Below are positions 8,005 through 17,321 of a stretch of DNA of 56,898 nt, one piece after another. Every line of letters begins with the position of its first letter. Position 1 is the first letter of the stretch. The stretch comes from Clostridia bacterium (GTDB taxonomy: Bacteria; Bacillota; Clostridia; Christensenellales; SZUA-584): positions 1-56,898 of the forward strand of contig QKIQ01000122.1 of the NCBI GenBank assembly GCA_003249555.1. The letters run 5' to 3'. Made by a program: the position numbers and the translations under genes. The notes under the pieces are model-generated. The model was not told where the DNA came from and searched no databases. It saw only the letters and a program-made list of their open reading frames with translations.

Positions 8005-10461
8005 ATGAGTGAAAAGATGAAACAAAAGCCTTTCTTCCAGCTTACACGCATAAACAAGGTGTTTGGACATACCAAAGCGTTACAAGGCATGGATTTAAAC
8101 GTGTATGCGGGCGAGATTATCGGTCTTGTTGGCCCAAACGGCGCAGGTAAGTCCACGTTGATGAAAGTGATAACCGGTGTGTATCCACCGACATCCGGCA
8201 GTATGGCGTTTGGTGATGAAATCGTTAAAAGCGGCTATAACGCAAACGACGCGAAAGCACATGGCATAGCCTGTGCGTATCAGGAATTATCACTGTGCTC
8301 CAACCTGAGCGTGTATGAGAACTTTATGGTGAATCATATGAACCATAAGGTCTTCGGCACACCCGGATGGCGAAAAAAAGCAATTAAAGAAACGAAGGAA
8401 TATCTGGCGCAGGCGTTTCCAAACAACAACATTGATGTGAATAAAAAAGTCAGCGATTTGTCGCTGGTGCAGCGTCAGATGGTTGAGATCGCAAGAGCGA
8501 TGTCGTATAAAGGACTCAAGGTACTTGTGCTAGACGAGCCAACATCGTCGCTGACGAGCAATCGCATTCATCAATTACACGATTCGATGCGTGCGCTGGC
8601 TAAAAAAGGTGTTGCGGTCATCTATATCTCGCATAAACTTGACGAAATAGACTGCGTGTGTGACAGAGTCGTTGTGATGAAGGGCGGGACGTGTGCCTGG
8701 GAAGGTGTAATAGCCGATACGTCAATACACGATTTAGTGGAGATTCTTGGCGGCGAGGTCAAAGTTGGCCATAAAAGGATTGCGTGCAGTGCCGACAGTT
8801 TGATTGTTGCGGATATCAAAAATCTTTGTGACGGTGAGCTTAAAAACGTAGATATTACAGTGAATAAAGGCGAGATTGTCGGTATTTCGGGGCTGGCTGG
8901 ATCAGGTCAGAAATATTTATTGAACCGCATATTTGCAGCGGCAAAAAAGAAGAATCCCAAAATCGATCTGAAAACAAATGTGGTGTATATCAGCGGAGAC
9001 AGAAACAACGAAGGTGTTTTTCGGCTCTGGGATATAAAAAATAATATAAACATTTCGAGCTTGGAGCAGACAACAAGCAAAGGTCTTGTTAACAAGAGCA
9101 AAGCCAACAAACTGGCACAGTTTTGGTATGATAAGCTAAAGTTTGCGGCACAGGGGATATCCGATGACATCACCAGCCTTTCGGGTGGCAATCAGCAAAA
9201 AGCGCTCATCGCAAGAGGGCTTGCAGCAGATGCAGATTTAATCCTGCTAAATGACCCGACCTGCGGTGTCGATATTGAGACAAAGCAGGAAATATATCGT
9301 CTACTTGAAGATGCAAAAGATGCCGGAAAATCTATCATTTTGCACAGCACGGAAGATCTTGAGATGGAGCAGTGTGACCGGATTTACGTGATGCACGAAG
9401 GCGCTGTGATAGCGGAGCTGAAAGGTGAGGAGATTTCTGTTAAGAATATTGTGACCACATCATTTAAAGAAGTCACCAAGCAAAGAAGCGAAGTGGTAAA
9501 GACTGAGGAGGTCAAACAGAATAATCTCAAACATGCAGTGAAAAGGGTCGTTACGAATCGAGTGTTTCTGCCTGTGCTGACCCTGCTGCTGATATTCGCG
9601 ATTAATTCGTCACTTAAGCCAAGAATACTCTCGTACGATGGGATCGAGCTCTTATTCAGTTCAGCGGTTCCGCTCGTATTTATCGCGCTCGGGCAGATGT
9701 TTCTGGTCATATCCGGTGGTATCGACATGGGTAACGGCATGGCGCTTGGGCTCGTGAACGTTATTATCGCTTTTATACTGCTCAGCAATCCCGCGCTTGG
9801 CGTCGGTTTTCTGCTGTTGTTTATTATTGCATATGGTGCAATGGGGGCACTGATTCATGTGACGAAAATTCCCGCAATCGTTGTGACGTTGGGAGCGTCG
9901 TTTCTGTGGCTTGGAATCGGGCTGATTGTATCCCCGACACCCGGCGGCGCGGCACCGGAATGGTTGACAGCGATATATCGATTCCAATTTCCGCTCATTC
10001 CGATGCCCATAGTGATTTCGGCAGTGGCGGCCTTCGGTTCATATTGGATAATCAAACGTTCCAAGTACGGCATGATTATAAACGGCTCGGGAAACAACCC
10101 GGCGGCCATCACGCGGGCAGGCTGGTCTCATCTCGCTGCGATGGTCGTGATATACATGATTGCGGGTGTGATGATTGTCTTTGCGGGATTATCAGTCACG
10201 GCAGTATCCAACGGCGGCGATACAAACGCGTACGCAACATATCAGATGATCAGTATTGCAACGATTATTCTTGGCGGCTGCGAGTTTAAGGGAGGAATCG
10301 GTTCGCCGGTCGGCGTTGTTGCTGGTGCTCTGGCGATATCGAGTATTTCTGCGCTACTAACATTCCTGAGTGTGGACTCGAACCTGCAAAGTGCGGTGAC
10401 GGGGTTAATATTGATAGCAGCACTTGCGATCAAACTGATCAGCAGGAAAAGGGAGGCGTAA
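8005..10461 (+). CDS. Fused sugar ABC transporter: two ATPase domains plus permease domain
   Basis: This 818-residue protein joins an RbsA/MglA-like tandem ATPase (about residues 8-490) to an RbsC-like permease (about 515-818). The first ATPase domain has GPNGAGKST (43-51), a loose signature LSLVQ (152-156) and VLVLDEPT (173-180). The second has a degenerate Walker A (SGLAGSGQK), LSGGNQQ (392-398) and LILLNDPT, in which the usual DE pair is ND. Normally the ATPase and permease are separate chains. A second permease follows 3 bases later, so the transporter would be a heterodimer of membrane domains with one ATPase chain. No frameshift is seen and the join is a smooth charged linker, so the fusion seems genuine. 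GTGGAG precedes the ATG. Confidence 0.9.
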   Translation: MSEKMKQKPFFQLTRINKVFGHTKALQGMDLNVYAGEIIGLVGPNGAGKSTLMKVITGVYPPTSGSMAFGDEIVKSGYNANDAKAHGIACAYQELSLCSNLSVYENFMVNHMNHKVFGTPGWRKKAIKETKEYLAQAFPNNNIDVNKKVSDLSLVQRQMVEIARAMSYKGLKVLVLDEPTSSLTSNRIHQLHDSMRALAKKGVAVIYISHKLDEIDCVCDRVVVMKGGTCAWEGVIADTSIHDLVEILGGEVKVGHKRIACSADSLIVADIKNLCDGELKNVDITVNKGEIVGISGLAGSGQKYLLNRIFAAAKKKNPKIDLKTNVVYISGDRNNEGVFRLWDIKNNINISSLEQTTSKGLVNKSKANKLAQFWYDKLKFAAQGISDDITSLSGGNQQKALIARGLAADADLILLNDPTCGVDIETKQEIYRLLEDAKDAGKSIILHSTEDLEMEQCDRIYVMHEGAVIAELKGEEISVKNIVTTSFKEVTKQRSEVVKTEEVKQNNLKHAVKRVVTNRVFLPVLTLLLIFAINSSLKPRILSYDGIELLFSSAVPLVFIALGQMFLVISGGIDMGNGMALGLVNVIIAFILLSNPALGVGFLLLFIIAYGAMGALIHVTKIPAIVVTLGASFLWLGIGLIVSPTPGGAAPEWLTAIYRFQFPLIPMPIVISAVAAFGSYWIIKRSKYGMIINGSGNNPAAITRAGWSHLAAMVVIYMIAGVMIVFAGLSVTAVSNGGDTNAYATYQMISIATIILGGCEFKGGIGSPVGVVAGALAISSISALLTFLSVDSNLQSAVTGLILIAALAIKLISRKREA

Positions 10462-10464
10462 GCG

Positions 10465-11424
10465 ATGAGTACAATCTTGAACGCAAAAAGATGGATTAGT
10501 AAGCATATATGGATCTGGTCTGCGCTGGGTGCAGTACTGATGTGGATATTGATCAGCATCGTTTCGCACAGCTTTTCGTTGAACATGCTTCTGACAAATG
10601 CGACGCTGGCAAGCTTTCTCGTGCTGCTCAGCATGGGGCAGATGACAGTGATTACGAGCGGAGATGGCGCGATCGACTTGTCGATACAGTATACGGTGGC
10701 GCTAGCTGCGTATACGGCTTCGATGTTTATGGCAAGTATGGGTGTTATTCCGGGTCTGGTGCTGACGCTTGTGATTTGTACTGTCATTGGGCTTCTCAAC
10801 GGTCTGATTAATTTGTATCTGCGTGTGCCGGCGATGATCACGACTTTGGCAATGGGATATATCGTTTATTCAGCGGTGCTGATGATATCGACGACAACGA
10901 CGGGTATGCCGGTCGAAGCGATGTCGTTTTTTGTGCAGAAGCTGCGGATTATCGGGATATCGCCGATGGTTTTTGTTGCTGTGATTGTGTCGGCATTGAT
11001 GGGGATTCTGTTATATAAAACGAAATTCGGACTTCGGTTGCACGCGGTTGGGCAAAATCGGTTGGCGGCAAAACTTGCGGGTATAAATATTGTTCGTACG
11101 GTGCTGACGGCGTTTATAATCAGTTCACTGTTGGCTGGATTTGCAGGAACGCTGCTCGGCGGATATTTTGGCGGCGCGTTTCAGGATATGGGAATTTCGT
11201 ACTTGCTGACATCGATCGCTGCTCCGGTGATCGGCGGAACCAGCGTGGCCGGCGGCAAATCGAGCGTGGCCGGCACGATAGGCGGCGCACTGATGCTGAC
11301 CCTTCTCGTGACGTTCCTCAATGTGACGAGACTGCCGGCGTCGGCACAAAATTTGATTCAGGGAGGACTGCTGATTATCATCTTGGTAGCATCTGTACCA
11401 AAGAAACAAACGCAAAATGTATAG
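10465..11424 (+). CDS. Sugar ABC transporter permease (RbsC family)
   Basis: This 319-residue protein has about 8-10 hydrophobic segments and the RbsC-family features GDGAIDLS near residue 70, the loop KFGLRLHAVGQNRLAAKLAGI, and GGTSVAGGKSSVAGTIGGA near the C-terminus. It begins 3 bases after the stop of the fused ATPase-permease gene, with GGGAGG before its ATG. It should pair with the fused permease domain to form the sugar-acid channel in the membrane. It is the last gene of the first operon train. Confidence 0.9.
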   Translation: MSTILNAKRWISKHIWIWSALGAVLMWILISIVSHSFSLNMLLTNATLASFLVLLSMGQMTVITSGDGAIDLSIQYTVALAAYTASMFMASMGVIPGLVLTLVICTVIGLLNGLINLYLRVPAMITTLAMGYIVYSAVLMISTTTTGMPVEAMSFFVQKLRIIGISPMVFVAVIVSALMGILLYKTKFGLRLHAVGQNRLAAKLAGINIVRTVLTAFIISSLLAGFAGTLLGGYFGGAFQDMGISYLLTSIAAPVIGGTSVAGGKSSVAGTIGGALMLTLLVTFLNVTRLPASAQNLIQGGLLIIILVASVPKKQTQNV

Positions 11425-11722
11425 ATAAGTACTTACATACGGTGAAAAAAAGTGTTCAAAGATGATATGGTCAATTGGTGCATAAACAACGGCATGGGGA
11501 TAGTTACACCATTGGCGGAAGCTGGTTCGAATAATATAAGAAATTACATCGGTATTTAGGTTCAATGTAGCAAAAAATGCTGTTGCGTCAAGCTGTCCGA
11601 TAACTTGTGATCTGGTGATTTTTAACCGTCCAACAATGGGTGATGGATTGGGTAGAGTTTTCGGTAGCGTTGAAAAAGCAGATATGGTATAGTTGGAAAT
11701 AACATGTAATGTGGGGTGACGT
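11425..11722 (+). other. Intergenic region before the GntR regulator
   Basis: No gene is recognised in these 298 bases. A - strand stretch of about 50 codons is open near 11430-11565 but has no ribosome site and no recognisable family. An extended -10-like TGGTATAGT lies at 11686-11693 ahead of the regulator gene, with only a weak -35. Confidence 0.4.
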
Positions 11723-12346
11723 ATGAAAAAACAAAGCTATAAAGATATCGCATATGAAATAATCAAAGAGAAGATTGTGTCATGCGAATTGTTGCCCGGC
11801 GATATCGTTGATAAAAATGTGTTAATGAAAGAAATTGGTGTTGGTCTCACGCCGGTTCGTGAAGCGATTAACAAATTGGAGCAGGATGATTTGGTTGTGA
11901 TTATGCCTCGACGCGGTGTCGTTGTCTCCAACGTATCTATCAACGATATCAGTTGTATATACTCTGTCAGAGAGCTGGTGGAACCGTATATGGCTAGAGA
12001 AGCTGTGCCGAATATGCAAGAAGAAGATCTAAGATGGTATATGAAACAGTTTCAATCATATATAGAAAAAGACATGGTAGAGCAAACGAATCTTGACAGT
12101 AAATTTCATTTATACATTGCGGGAAACACAAGAAATAAATATCTGGTAAAAATGATGGACAATATTTATCTGCAAAATCAGAGGATACGTATCTTGACAT
12201 CAAAAGTGCCGCAAAGACTGAGGGACAGTAGTCAGGAACATATTGAGATAATCGACATGTTTTTAAAAAAAGATGCTGACGGTGTTGAACAGGCTATGAG
12301 AAAACATATTGCGAGCGCGAAGGACGCAGCTGCACATATAGTTTAA
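11723..12346 (+). CDS. GntR-family regulator with FCD ligand domain
   Basis: This 207-residue protein has an N-terminal GntR winged helix (about residues 6-70, with GVGLTPVREAINKLEQDDLV and MPRRGVVV) and a C-terminal all-helical FCD domain, whose histidines (H114 in DSKFHLYIAG, later EHIEIIDMF and MRKHI) typically bind a metal and a carboxylate ligand. FCD regulators such as UxuR and ExuR control uronate and aldonate genes. It sits between two operon trains for sugar-acid use and is probably their repressor, releasing DNA on binding a pathway intermediate. GGGGTGA precedes the ATG. Operator candidates are the palindrome at 1753-1764 and the AT-rich sequence before 12441. Confidence 0.85.
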   Translation: MKKQSYKDIAYEIIKEKIVSCELLPGDIVDKNVLMKEIGVGLTPVREAINKLEQDDLVVIMPRRGVVVSNVSINDISCIYSVRELVEPYMAREAVPNMQEEDLRWYMKQFQSYIEKDMVEQTNLDSKFHLYIAGNTRNKYLVKMMDNIYLQNQRIRILTSKVPQRLRDSSQEHIEIIDMFLKKDADGVEQAMRKHIASAKDAAAHIV

Positions 12347-12377
12347 ATTTTAACCCGTTATTCTAATGGGTTAAAAT
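12347..12377 (+). terminator. Hairpin after the GntR gene
   Basis: ATTTTAACCC and GGGTTAAAAT form a 10-bp stem with an 11-base loop directly after the regulator stop codon. The tail is only weakly T-rich, so termination may be partial. Confidence 0.55.
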
Positions 12378-12440
12378 CTTAGCATAACAAATATATTAGT
12401 TGTATATAAGTAGTATTTAATCATTTAAGTGAGGAATGAA

Positions 12441-13457
12441 ATGAAACAAAAAGCAGTTATCGTACAGGAACCAGGCAAAATAGCGATCGAAGAGAGAGAT
12501 ATTCCGAAAATTAAAGAAGATGAAGCGCTTCTGAGAGTTAAATATTGTGGTATTTGCGGCAGCGATGTCGCAACGTATACCGGAAACCAGCCGTTTGCAA
12601 GTTATCCGAGAGTTCCCGGTCACGAGTTTTGCGCCTTGATTGAAGAGATCGGACCGAATGATTTTGGCTTTAAGAAAGGGATGGCCGTGACGGCAAATCC
12701 GTATTTCAACTGCGGAAAGTGTTATCCTTGCCGAAAAGGAAATTTGAATTGCTGTGAAGATAACAAAACGATGGGGGTTCATATCGACGGGTCGTTTTGT
12801 GAGTATATCGCCATGCCGATATCAAGGTTGTATAACGGTAAAGGTTTGTCGCTAAAGGAGCTCGCGTTGATTGAGCCGTTCTCTATCTCGTATCACGCGG
12901 CCAATCGCGGTAATATTCAAAAAGGCGACAACGTACTGGTCATCGGAGCAGGAGCTATAGGGTTATTTGCGATGATATCAGCTAAGCTAAAAGGTGCGAA
13001 TGTATATGTCGCAGATGTGTTTGAAAAACGACTTGAATTGGCGAAAGAACTTGGGGCAATCGAAACGATTAACGTGTCCACACAGAATTTAAAAGAAGAA
13101 ACGAACCGAATTACAAACGGCGACGGTATGGACGTGTGCATGGAAGCGGTGGGTTTACCTCAAACGTTCCTCGACAGTATTGAATGTGCCGCATTTGCGG
13201 GTAAGGTGATATTAATCGGAAACGGAAAGAAAGAGACCACATTTAACCATTCCATTATCTTAAAAAAGGAGCTGAATATTTACGGCTCTAGAAACAGCCT
13301 GAACGATTTTGAGCCGCTGATTGATATTGTAGGCAAACAAGAGATAGATATTTTAAAGATCGTATCTCGGACCGTATCACTTGAAGATACCGAGCAGGCG
13401 TTTAAAGCACTGGTCAATAACGACGGCAGTCTATTTAAATTGATGATAGAGTTTTAG
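12441..13457 (+). CDS. Zinc-dependent sugar-acid dehydrogenase, LgoD-like (second copy)
   Basis: This 338-residue medium-chain dehydrogenase has GICGSDVA, PGHE, the structural cysteines in NCGKCYPCRKGNLNCC and the cofactor loop GAGAIG. It is a clear paralogue of the protein encoded at 5615, sharing the YCGICGSD region, NQPFASYPRVPGHE and the GSRNS element. ATG 12441 is preferred over GTG 12429 because AGTGAGG lies just before it. Directly upstream of UxaB- and UxaA-like genes, it should feed them with tagaturonate or fructuronate made from an aldonate such as L-galactonate or L-gulonate. Two such enzymes in one locus suggest two stereoisomeric substrates. Confidence 0.8.
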   Translation: MKQKAVIVQEPGKIAIEERDIPKIKEDEALLRVKYCGICGSDVATYTGNQPFASYPRVPGHEFCALIEEIGPNDFGFKKGMAVTANPYFNCGKCYPCRKGNLNCCEDNKTMGVHIDGSFCEYIAMPISRLYNGKGLSLKELALIEPFSISYHAANRGNIQKGDNVLVIGAGAIGLFAMISAKLKGANVYVADVFEKRLELAKELGAIETINVSTQNLKEETNRITNGDGMDVCMEAVGLPQTFLDSIECAAFAGKVILIGNGKKETTFNHSIILKKELNIYGSRNSLNDFEPLIDIVGKQEIDILKIVSRTVSLEDTEQAFKALVNNDGSLFKLMIEF

Positions 13458-13470
13458 TAAAGGAGAGATT

Positions 13471-14967
13471 ATGCAGCAACTAAACGAAGGATATTTAAGA
13501 CAAAACGGATGGACCGATAAAGAAATATTACCTGAAAAAGTCATGCAATTCGGTGAAGGCAATTTTCTTCGAGGCTTTGTGGACTGGATGATTAATAAGC
13601 TAAACAAAGAAGGGAAGCTTGGCGGAAGCGTTGTCGTTATCCAACCAATCGAAAATGGTTTGATTGACACGCTAAACCGGCAGGACGGCTTGTATACACT
13701 GATCATGAGGGGAATTGAAAACGGCGATTTGAAAAGTCAGCATGAGATTATTAGTGTAATCAGCCGCGGAATCAACCCGTATACCGATTATGAAGCATAC
13801 ATTCAGTGCGCACACAATCCGGATTTGCGCGTGATTATATCCAATACGACTGAGGCAGGCATCACATATTTTGCCGGAGATACACTGGATGCAAAGCCGC
13901 AGAAATCTTTCCCGGCAAAGCTAACGGCGTTTTTGTATGAACGATATCGGCATTTTGACGGCGACAAGACGAAAGGGTTTATCATCATACCATGCGAGCT
14001 GATTGATAAAAATGCGGACAGACTCAAAGAAATCGTACTGCAATATGCAAAAGAATGGAAGTGTGGCGAAGATTTTGCTGAGTGGGTGGTAAAAGCAAAT
14101 GTGTTTGCGAATTCTCTTGTTGACCGTATCGTCACAGGATATCCAAAAGACGAAATTGAAGCGTTGACAAGCGAATTTGGTTACACGGACGATCTTGTTG
14201 ATACATGTGAACTATTTCATCTATGGGGTATCGAAGCAGACGAAAAGGTTGCAAAAGAGCTGCCTTTTGCGGATGTCGGTCTCAACGTTATATGGACGGA
14301 CGACCTGGCGCCATATAAAACACGTAAAGTACGCGTATTAAATGGTGCACATACCATGACGGTATTGGCAGCGTATTTATATGGAAAAGACACAGTAAAG
14401 GAATGTATGGATGATGAAACGATGCATGCCTATGTGAAAAAAGGCATACTTGAAGAAGTCATCCCGACACTGGATTTGCCAAAAGACATGCTTGTAGACT
14501 ATGCACAAGCGGTGTTTGAACGATTCTCGAATCCGTTCATTAAACACTACTTGCTTAGCATTTCGCTGAATTCTATGTCGAAGTTCAGAACCCGCGTGCT
14601 GCCATCATTACTGCAGTATGTGGAGCGATTTGGCGATGTGCCCAAAGTGCTCAGTTTTTCTATGGCCGCAATGCTGGCGTTCTACCAAGGTGACAGGATA
14701 GTAGGCGATGCGTTGATTGGGATGCGTGGTAAACAAGAGTATAGAATCGTTGATGATTTGGACAATCTGAAGATGATGAAATCATTATGGATGGAATGTG
14801 ACGGGACACAGCCGGCGATTGAAAAATTAACGGCTAATGTGTTGGGCCGGGCAGATATGTGGGGAGAAGACTTAACACAAGTTCCCAAATTGTGTGAAAA
14901 GGTTTCAGAGTACTTGTTTACAATAAAAACCGATGGCATTGAAGCGGCTATTAAAAGCGTATTATAG
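13471..14967 (+). CDS. uxaB: Tagaturonate reductase (altronate oxidoreductase), UxaB-like
   Basis: This 498-residue member of the mannitol dehydrogenase / UxaB family has QFGEGNFLRGFVDWMI in its Rossmann region, IIPCELIDKNADRL, and the C-terminal domain motif VRVLNGAHTMTVLAAYL. These enzymes reduce D-tagaturonate to D-altronate with NADH in the cytoplasm. The choice of UxaB over fructuronate reductase rests partly on the next gene, altronate dehydratase. It starts 13 bases after the LgoD-like gene with AAAGGAGAG, so the three genes form one operon. Length is normal for the family. Confidence 0.85.
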   Translation: MQQLNEGYLRQNGWTDKEILPEKVMQFGEGNFLRGFVDWMINKLNKEGKLGGSVVVIQPIENGLIDTLNRQDGLYTLIMRGIENGDLKSQHEIISVISRGINPYTDYEAYIQCAHNPDLRVIISNTTEAGITYFAGDTLDAKPQKSFPAKLTAFLYERYRHFDGDKTKGFIIIPCELIDKNADRLKEIVLQYAKEWKCGEDFAEWVVKANVFANSLVDRIVTGYPKDEIEALTSEFGYTDDLVDTCELFHLWGIEADEKVAKELPFADVGLNVIWTDDLAPYKTRKVRVLNGAHTMTVLAAYLYGKDTVKECMDDETMHAYVKKGILEEVIPTLDLPKDMLVDYAQAVFERFSNPFIKHYLLSISLNSMSKFRTRVLPSLLQYVERFGDVPKVLSFSMAAMLAFYQGDRIVGDALIGMRGKQEYRIVDDLDNLKMMKSLWMECDGTQPAIEKLTANVLGRADMWGEDLTQVPKLCEKVSEYLFTIKTDGIEAAIKSVL

Positions 14968-14985
14968 ATAAGGATGTGGGAGAAA

Positions 14986-16473
14986 ATGAACCGTATCATA
15001 AAAATCAACAAGCTCGATAATGTGGCTGTATGCTTAACTGATGTTGTAAAAGGAGACACGTTACGTGTTGGCGACATCAAAATCATCGCAAGACAAAACA
15101 TACAGAAAAACCATAAGATTGCGCTGCTTGATATTGCAAAAGGTGAGCAGGTTTTGAAGTACGGTAATCCCATAGGAATTGCGCTGCAGGACATCAAAGC
15201 GGGAGATTTTGTGCATATACACAACCTGAAAACCGGCCTTGGCAAGAGGGAAACGTATACATACGAACCATCCGAGAAGGCTGCGGTGAAAGCGGATGAT
15301 CTGGAGGATACCTTTGCCGGATTTGTTCGCGAAGACGGGCGCGTTGGTATTAGAAATGAAATATGGGTGATCAATACGGTTGGGTGCATTAATAAAAGTG
15401 CTGAGATAATTGCACAAAAGGCGAACGCCAAATACGCAAAGCGTGTGGATGCGGTTTCTTCCTTCCCGCATCCATACGGATGCTCCCAACTCGGTGAGGA
15501 TCACGAAAACACGCAAAAAATCATTGCAAATATGGTACGGCATCCAAATGCAGCAGGTGTTTTGGTACTTGGACTCGGGTGTGAGAATAACAATATTGCT
15601 GTACTTAAGGAAGTGATTGGCGAAATCAATCCCGATAGAGTGAAGTTTTTGGAGATTCAACAGGTTGATGATGAGTACGCGATGGCGGATAAGCTGATTG
15701 GTGAACTGGTCAATTTTGCAGAGCGGTTTAAGAGACAACCATGTCCGATTAGCAAGCTTGTGGTGGGCTTGAAATGCGGCGGTTCCGATGCACTCTCGGG
15801 CGTCACTGCAAATCCGTTGCTTGGTGCTTTCTCAGACATGTTGCTTGCAAAAGGCGGCACAAGCATTTTGACCGAAGTTCCTGAGATGTTTGGCGCTGAG
15901 CGCCTACTGATGAATCGCTGCGAAAATGAAGAAATATTTGATCGGTATGTTGAACTTATTAATTCGTTTAAGCAGTATTATACATCACATAATCAGCCGA
16001 TTTATGAAAATCCGTCTCCGGGTAATAAAGCAGGCGGTATATCAACGCTGGAAGAAAAGTCTCTTGGTTGTGTTCAAAAAGGCGGCTGCGGGATTATAGT
16101 CGATGTGTTGCGTTATGGCGATATGGTTAGTAAACATGGGCTAAATATTCTTGAAGGCCCGGGTAATGATTTGGTGTCTTCAACAAACCTCGCTGCGGCT
16201 GGTGCGCATATCGTATTATTTTCAACGGGGCGGGGAACGCCGTTCGGCACATTCGTACCTACAATGAAGGTGTCGACTAACAGTGACCTATGTCATAAAA
16301 AAGCGCAGTGGATTGATTTTGACGCCGGCGTATTGTTGGAAGAAGCTTTAGATGATGTTGTGAAAAGATTTTTTAGCTATATTGTTAATGTTGCCTCCGG
16401 AGAGATTTTTACACAGAATGAGCAGAAAGGTTTTAAAGAGATCAGCATTTTTAAAAATGGCGTAACGCTATAA
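14986..16473 (+). CDS. uxaA: Altronate dehydratase
   Basis: This 495-residue UxaA-family enzyme dehydrates D-altronate to 2-keto-3-deoxygluconate. It has an N-terminal SAF-like region (about residues 1-95), then the catalytic part with FPHPYGCSQLGEDHENT, LGLGCENN, GLKCGGSDALSGVTANP and a C-terminal KAQWIDFDAG region. I chose ATG 14986, which follows GGGAGA and gives the typical family start MNRIIKINKLDNVAV; the ATG at 14974 is possible. It is the last gene of the second train. No KDG kinase or aldolase follows, so the final steps must be encoded elsewhere. Confidence 0.9.
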   Translation: MNRIIKINKLDNVAVCLTDVVKGDTLRVGDIKIIARQNIQKNHKIALLDIAKGEQVLKYGNPIGIALQDIKAGDFVHIHNLKTGLGKRETYTYEPSEKAAVKADDLEDTFAGFVREDGRVGIRNEIWVINTVGCINKSAEIIAQKANAKYAKRVDAVSSFPHPYGCSQLGEDHENTQKIIANMVRHPNAAGVLVLGLGCENNNIAVLKEVIGEINPDRVKFLEIQQVDDEYAMADKLIGELVNFAERFKRQPCPISKLVVGLKCGGSDALSGVTANPLLGAFSDMLLAKGGTSILTEVPEMFGAERLLMNRCENEEIFDRYVELINSFKQYYTSHNQPIYENPSPGNKAGGISTLEEKSLGCVQKGGCGIIVDVLRYGDMVSKHGLNILEGPGNDLVSSTNLAAAGAHIVLFSTGRGTPFGTFVPTMKVSTNSDLCHKKAQWIDFDAGVLLEEALDDVVKRFFSYIVNVASGEIFTQNEQKGFKEISIFKNGVTL

Positions 16474-16485
16474 CTTTTTTGGGTT

Positions 16486-16509
16486 TTAGGGCATTCTAAG
16501 ATGCCCTAA
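16486..16509 (+). terminator. Hairpin between uxaA and a convergent gene
   Basis: TTAGGGCAT and ATGCCCTAA form a perfect 9-bp stem with a 6-base loop. It follows uxaA and overlaps the 3' end of the convergent - strand gene, whose stop codon lies in the loop. T runs precede it on the + strand but do not follow it, so it is a weak terminator at best. Confidence 0.45.
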
Positions 16510-17092
16510 GACGCACTAACGCCTGGAAAATCACATTCATTTCTTCATAATAAGCGGGAATCTTATGACGTTTGATCGTTTTTTTAAATACTTTTCCATA
16601 TTCAGAGCTGTATTCTTCCCACCCTTCGTTTAGTGATTCGCTTTCAATGGTTCCTTCAATGATGATGCTCCTGTTTGGCCTCTGTTTTAAACTGTTGACA
16701 TTCCGTATATAAAAGGTATCGGCCGAGATATACTCATCCTTGTCGTTCGGGGGGAACTTTGTCTCCTTAATTGATTCCACGTACCATCGTAACATGCTTG
16801 ATCTAAATACGTAGTGAATGACCTCGTTTTTTTCCAGCCGCACATAACTTTTTGTGCGCTGCTTTTTGACTTGCAGATATTTATGCAGCGCGATAATCTT
16901 CACAAAAAATAGGTTGATAATGCATAGGAACCCAAAGCCAATATCCCAGTAAAATTGCGAATTTGGGCTAACCCCCGTCTTCCAGATATAAACAAGAACA
17001 CCATCTAAGATGAGGGACAGAAAAAGTATAAGAAGTAGCCATGGCAAACGAATACGCCTGTATGCAGCAGCATCAAATTTTAAAGTGATCAT
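16496..17092 (-). CDS. Hypothetical membrane protein with two TM segments
   Basis: This 198-residue protein has two hydrophobic helices (about residues 15-38 and 48-70), then a mostly hydrophilic C-terminal domain of about 120 residues rich in charged and aromatic residues (for example RWYVESIKETKFPP and NRSIIIEGTIES). The N- and C-termini should be cytoplasmic. GAGGAC precedes the ATG. It lies downstream of the CobW-like gene and may be a distal member of the cobalamin-controlled unit, but about 390 bases with a doubtful ORF lie between. I do not recognise the family. Confidence 0.65.
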   Translation of the reverse strand: MITLKFDAAAYRRIRLPWLLLILFLSLILDGVLVYIWKTGVSPNSQFYWDIGFGFLCIINLFFVKIIALHKYLQVKKQRTKSYVRLEKNEVIHYVFRSSMLRWYVESIKETKFPPNDKDEYISADTFYIRNVNSLKQRPNRSIIIEGTIESESLNEGWEEYSSEYGKVFKKTIKRHKIPAYYEEMNVIFQALVRLRAS

Positions 17093-17114
17093 TTAAAAGT
17101 CCTCAATTATTATT

Positions 17115-17321
17115 TTACTTTCCAATCGATTGCATTCTGTCAAAATAACCATAACGTGAAACAAATGATAAAAAATCCTTCTGGAGCGCCTTTTCATACC
17201 AGTGCAGGCCTGCTTCTCTGTTATGCTGCGTACCCAAATAGCGCCCTTTTTTTATCCCAATCAACGATAGTATAGAGTATATATCGTCTTTTATTATGCG
17301 GTTATTTAACGGAGTGGACAA
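17115..17321 (-). CDS. Small doubtful ORF or C-terminal gene fragment
   Basis: A 68-codon frame from a TTG at 17321 to TAA at 17115 has protein-like composition (GIKKGRYLGTQHNREAGLHW, then WYEKALQKDFLSFV). There is no ribosome binding site at the TTG, and the frame continues upstream for seven codons to a TGA at 17340-17342. Beyond that TGA the same frame holds 17 more codons back to an ATG at 17393. It is either the 3' part of a broken gene or chance. The next gene on the - strand starts 23 bases downstream. Confidence 0.3.
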   Translation of the reverse strand: MSTPLNNRIIKDDIYSILSLIGIKKGRYLGTQHNREAGLHWYEKALQKDFLSFVSRYGYFDRMQSIGK

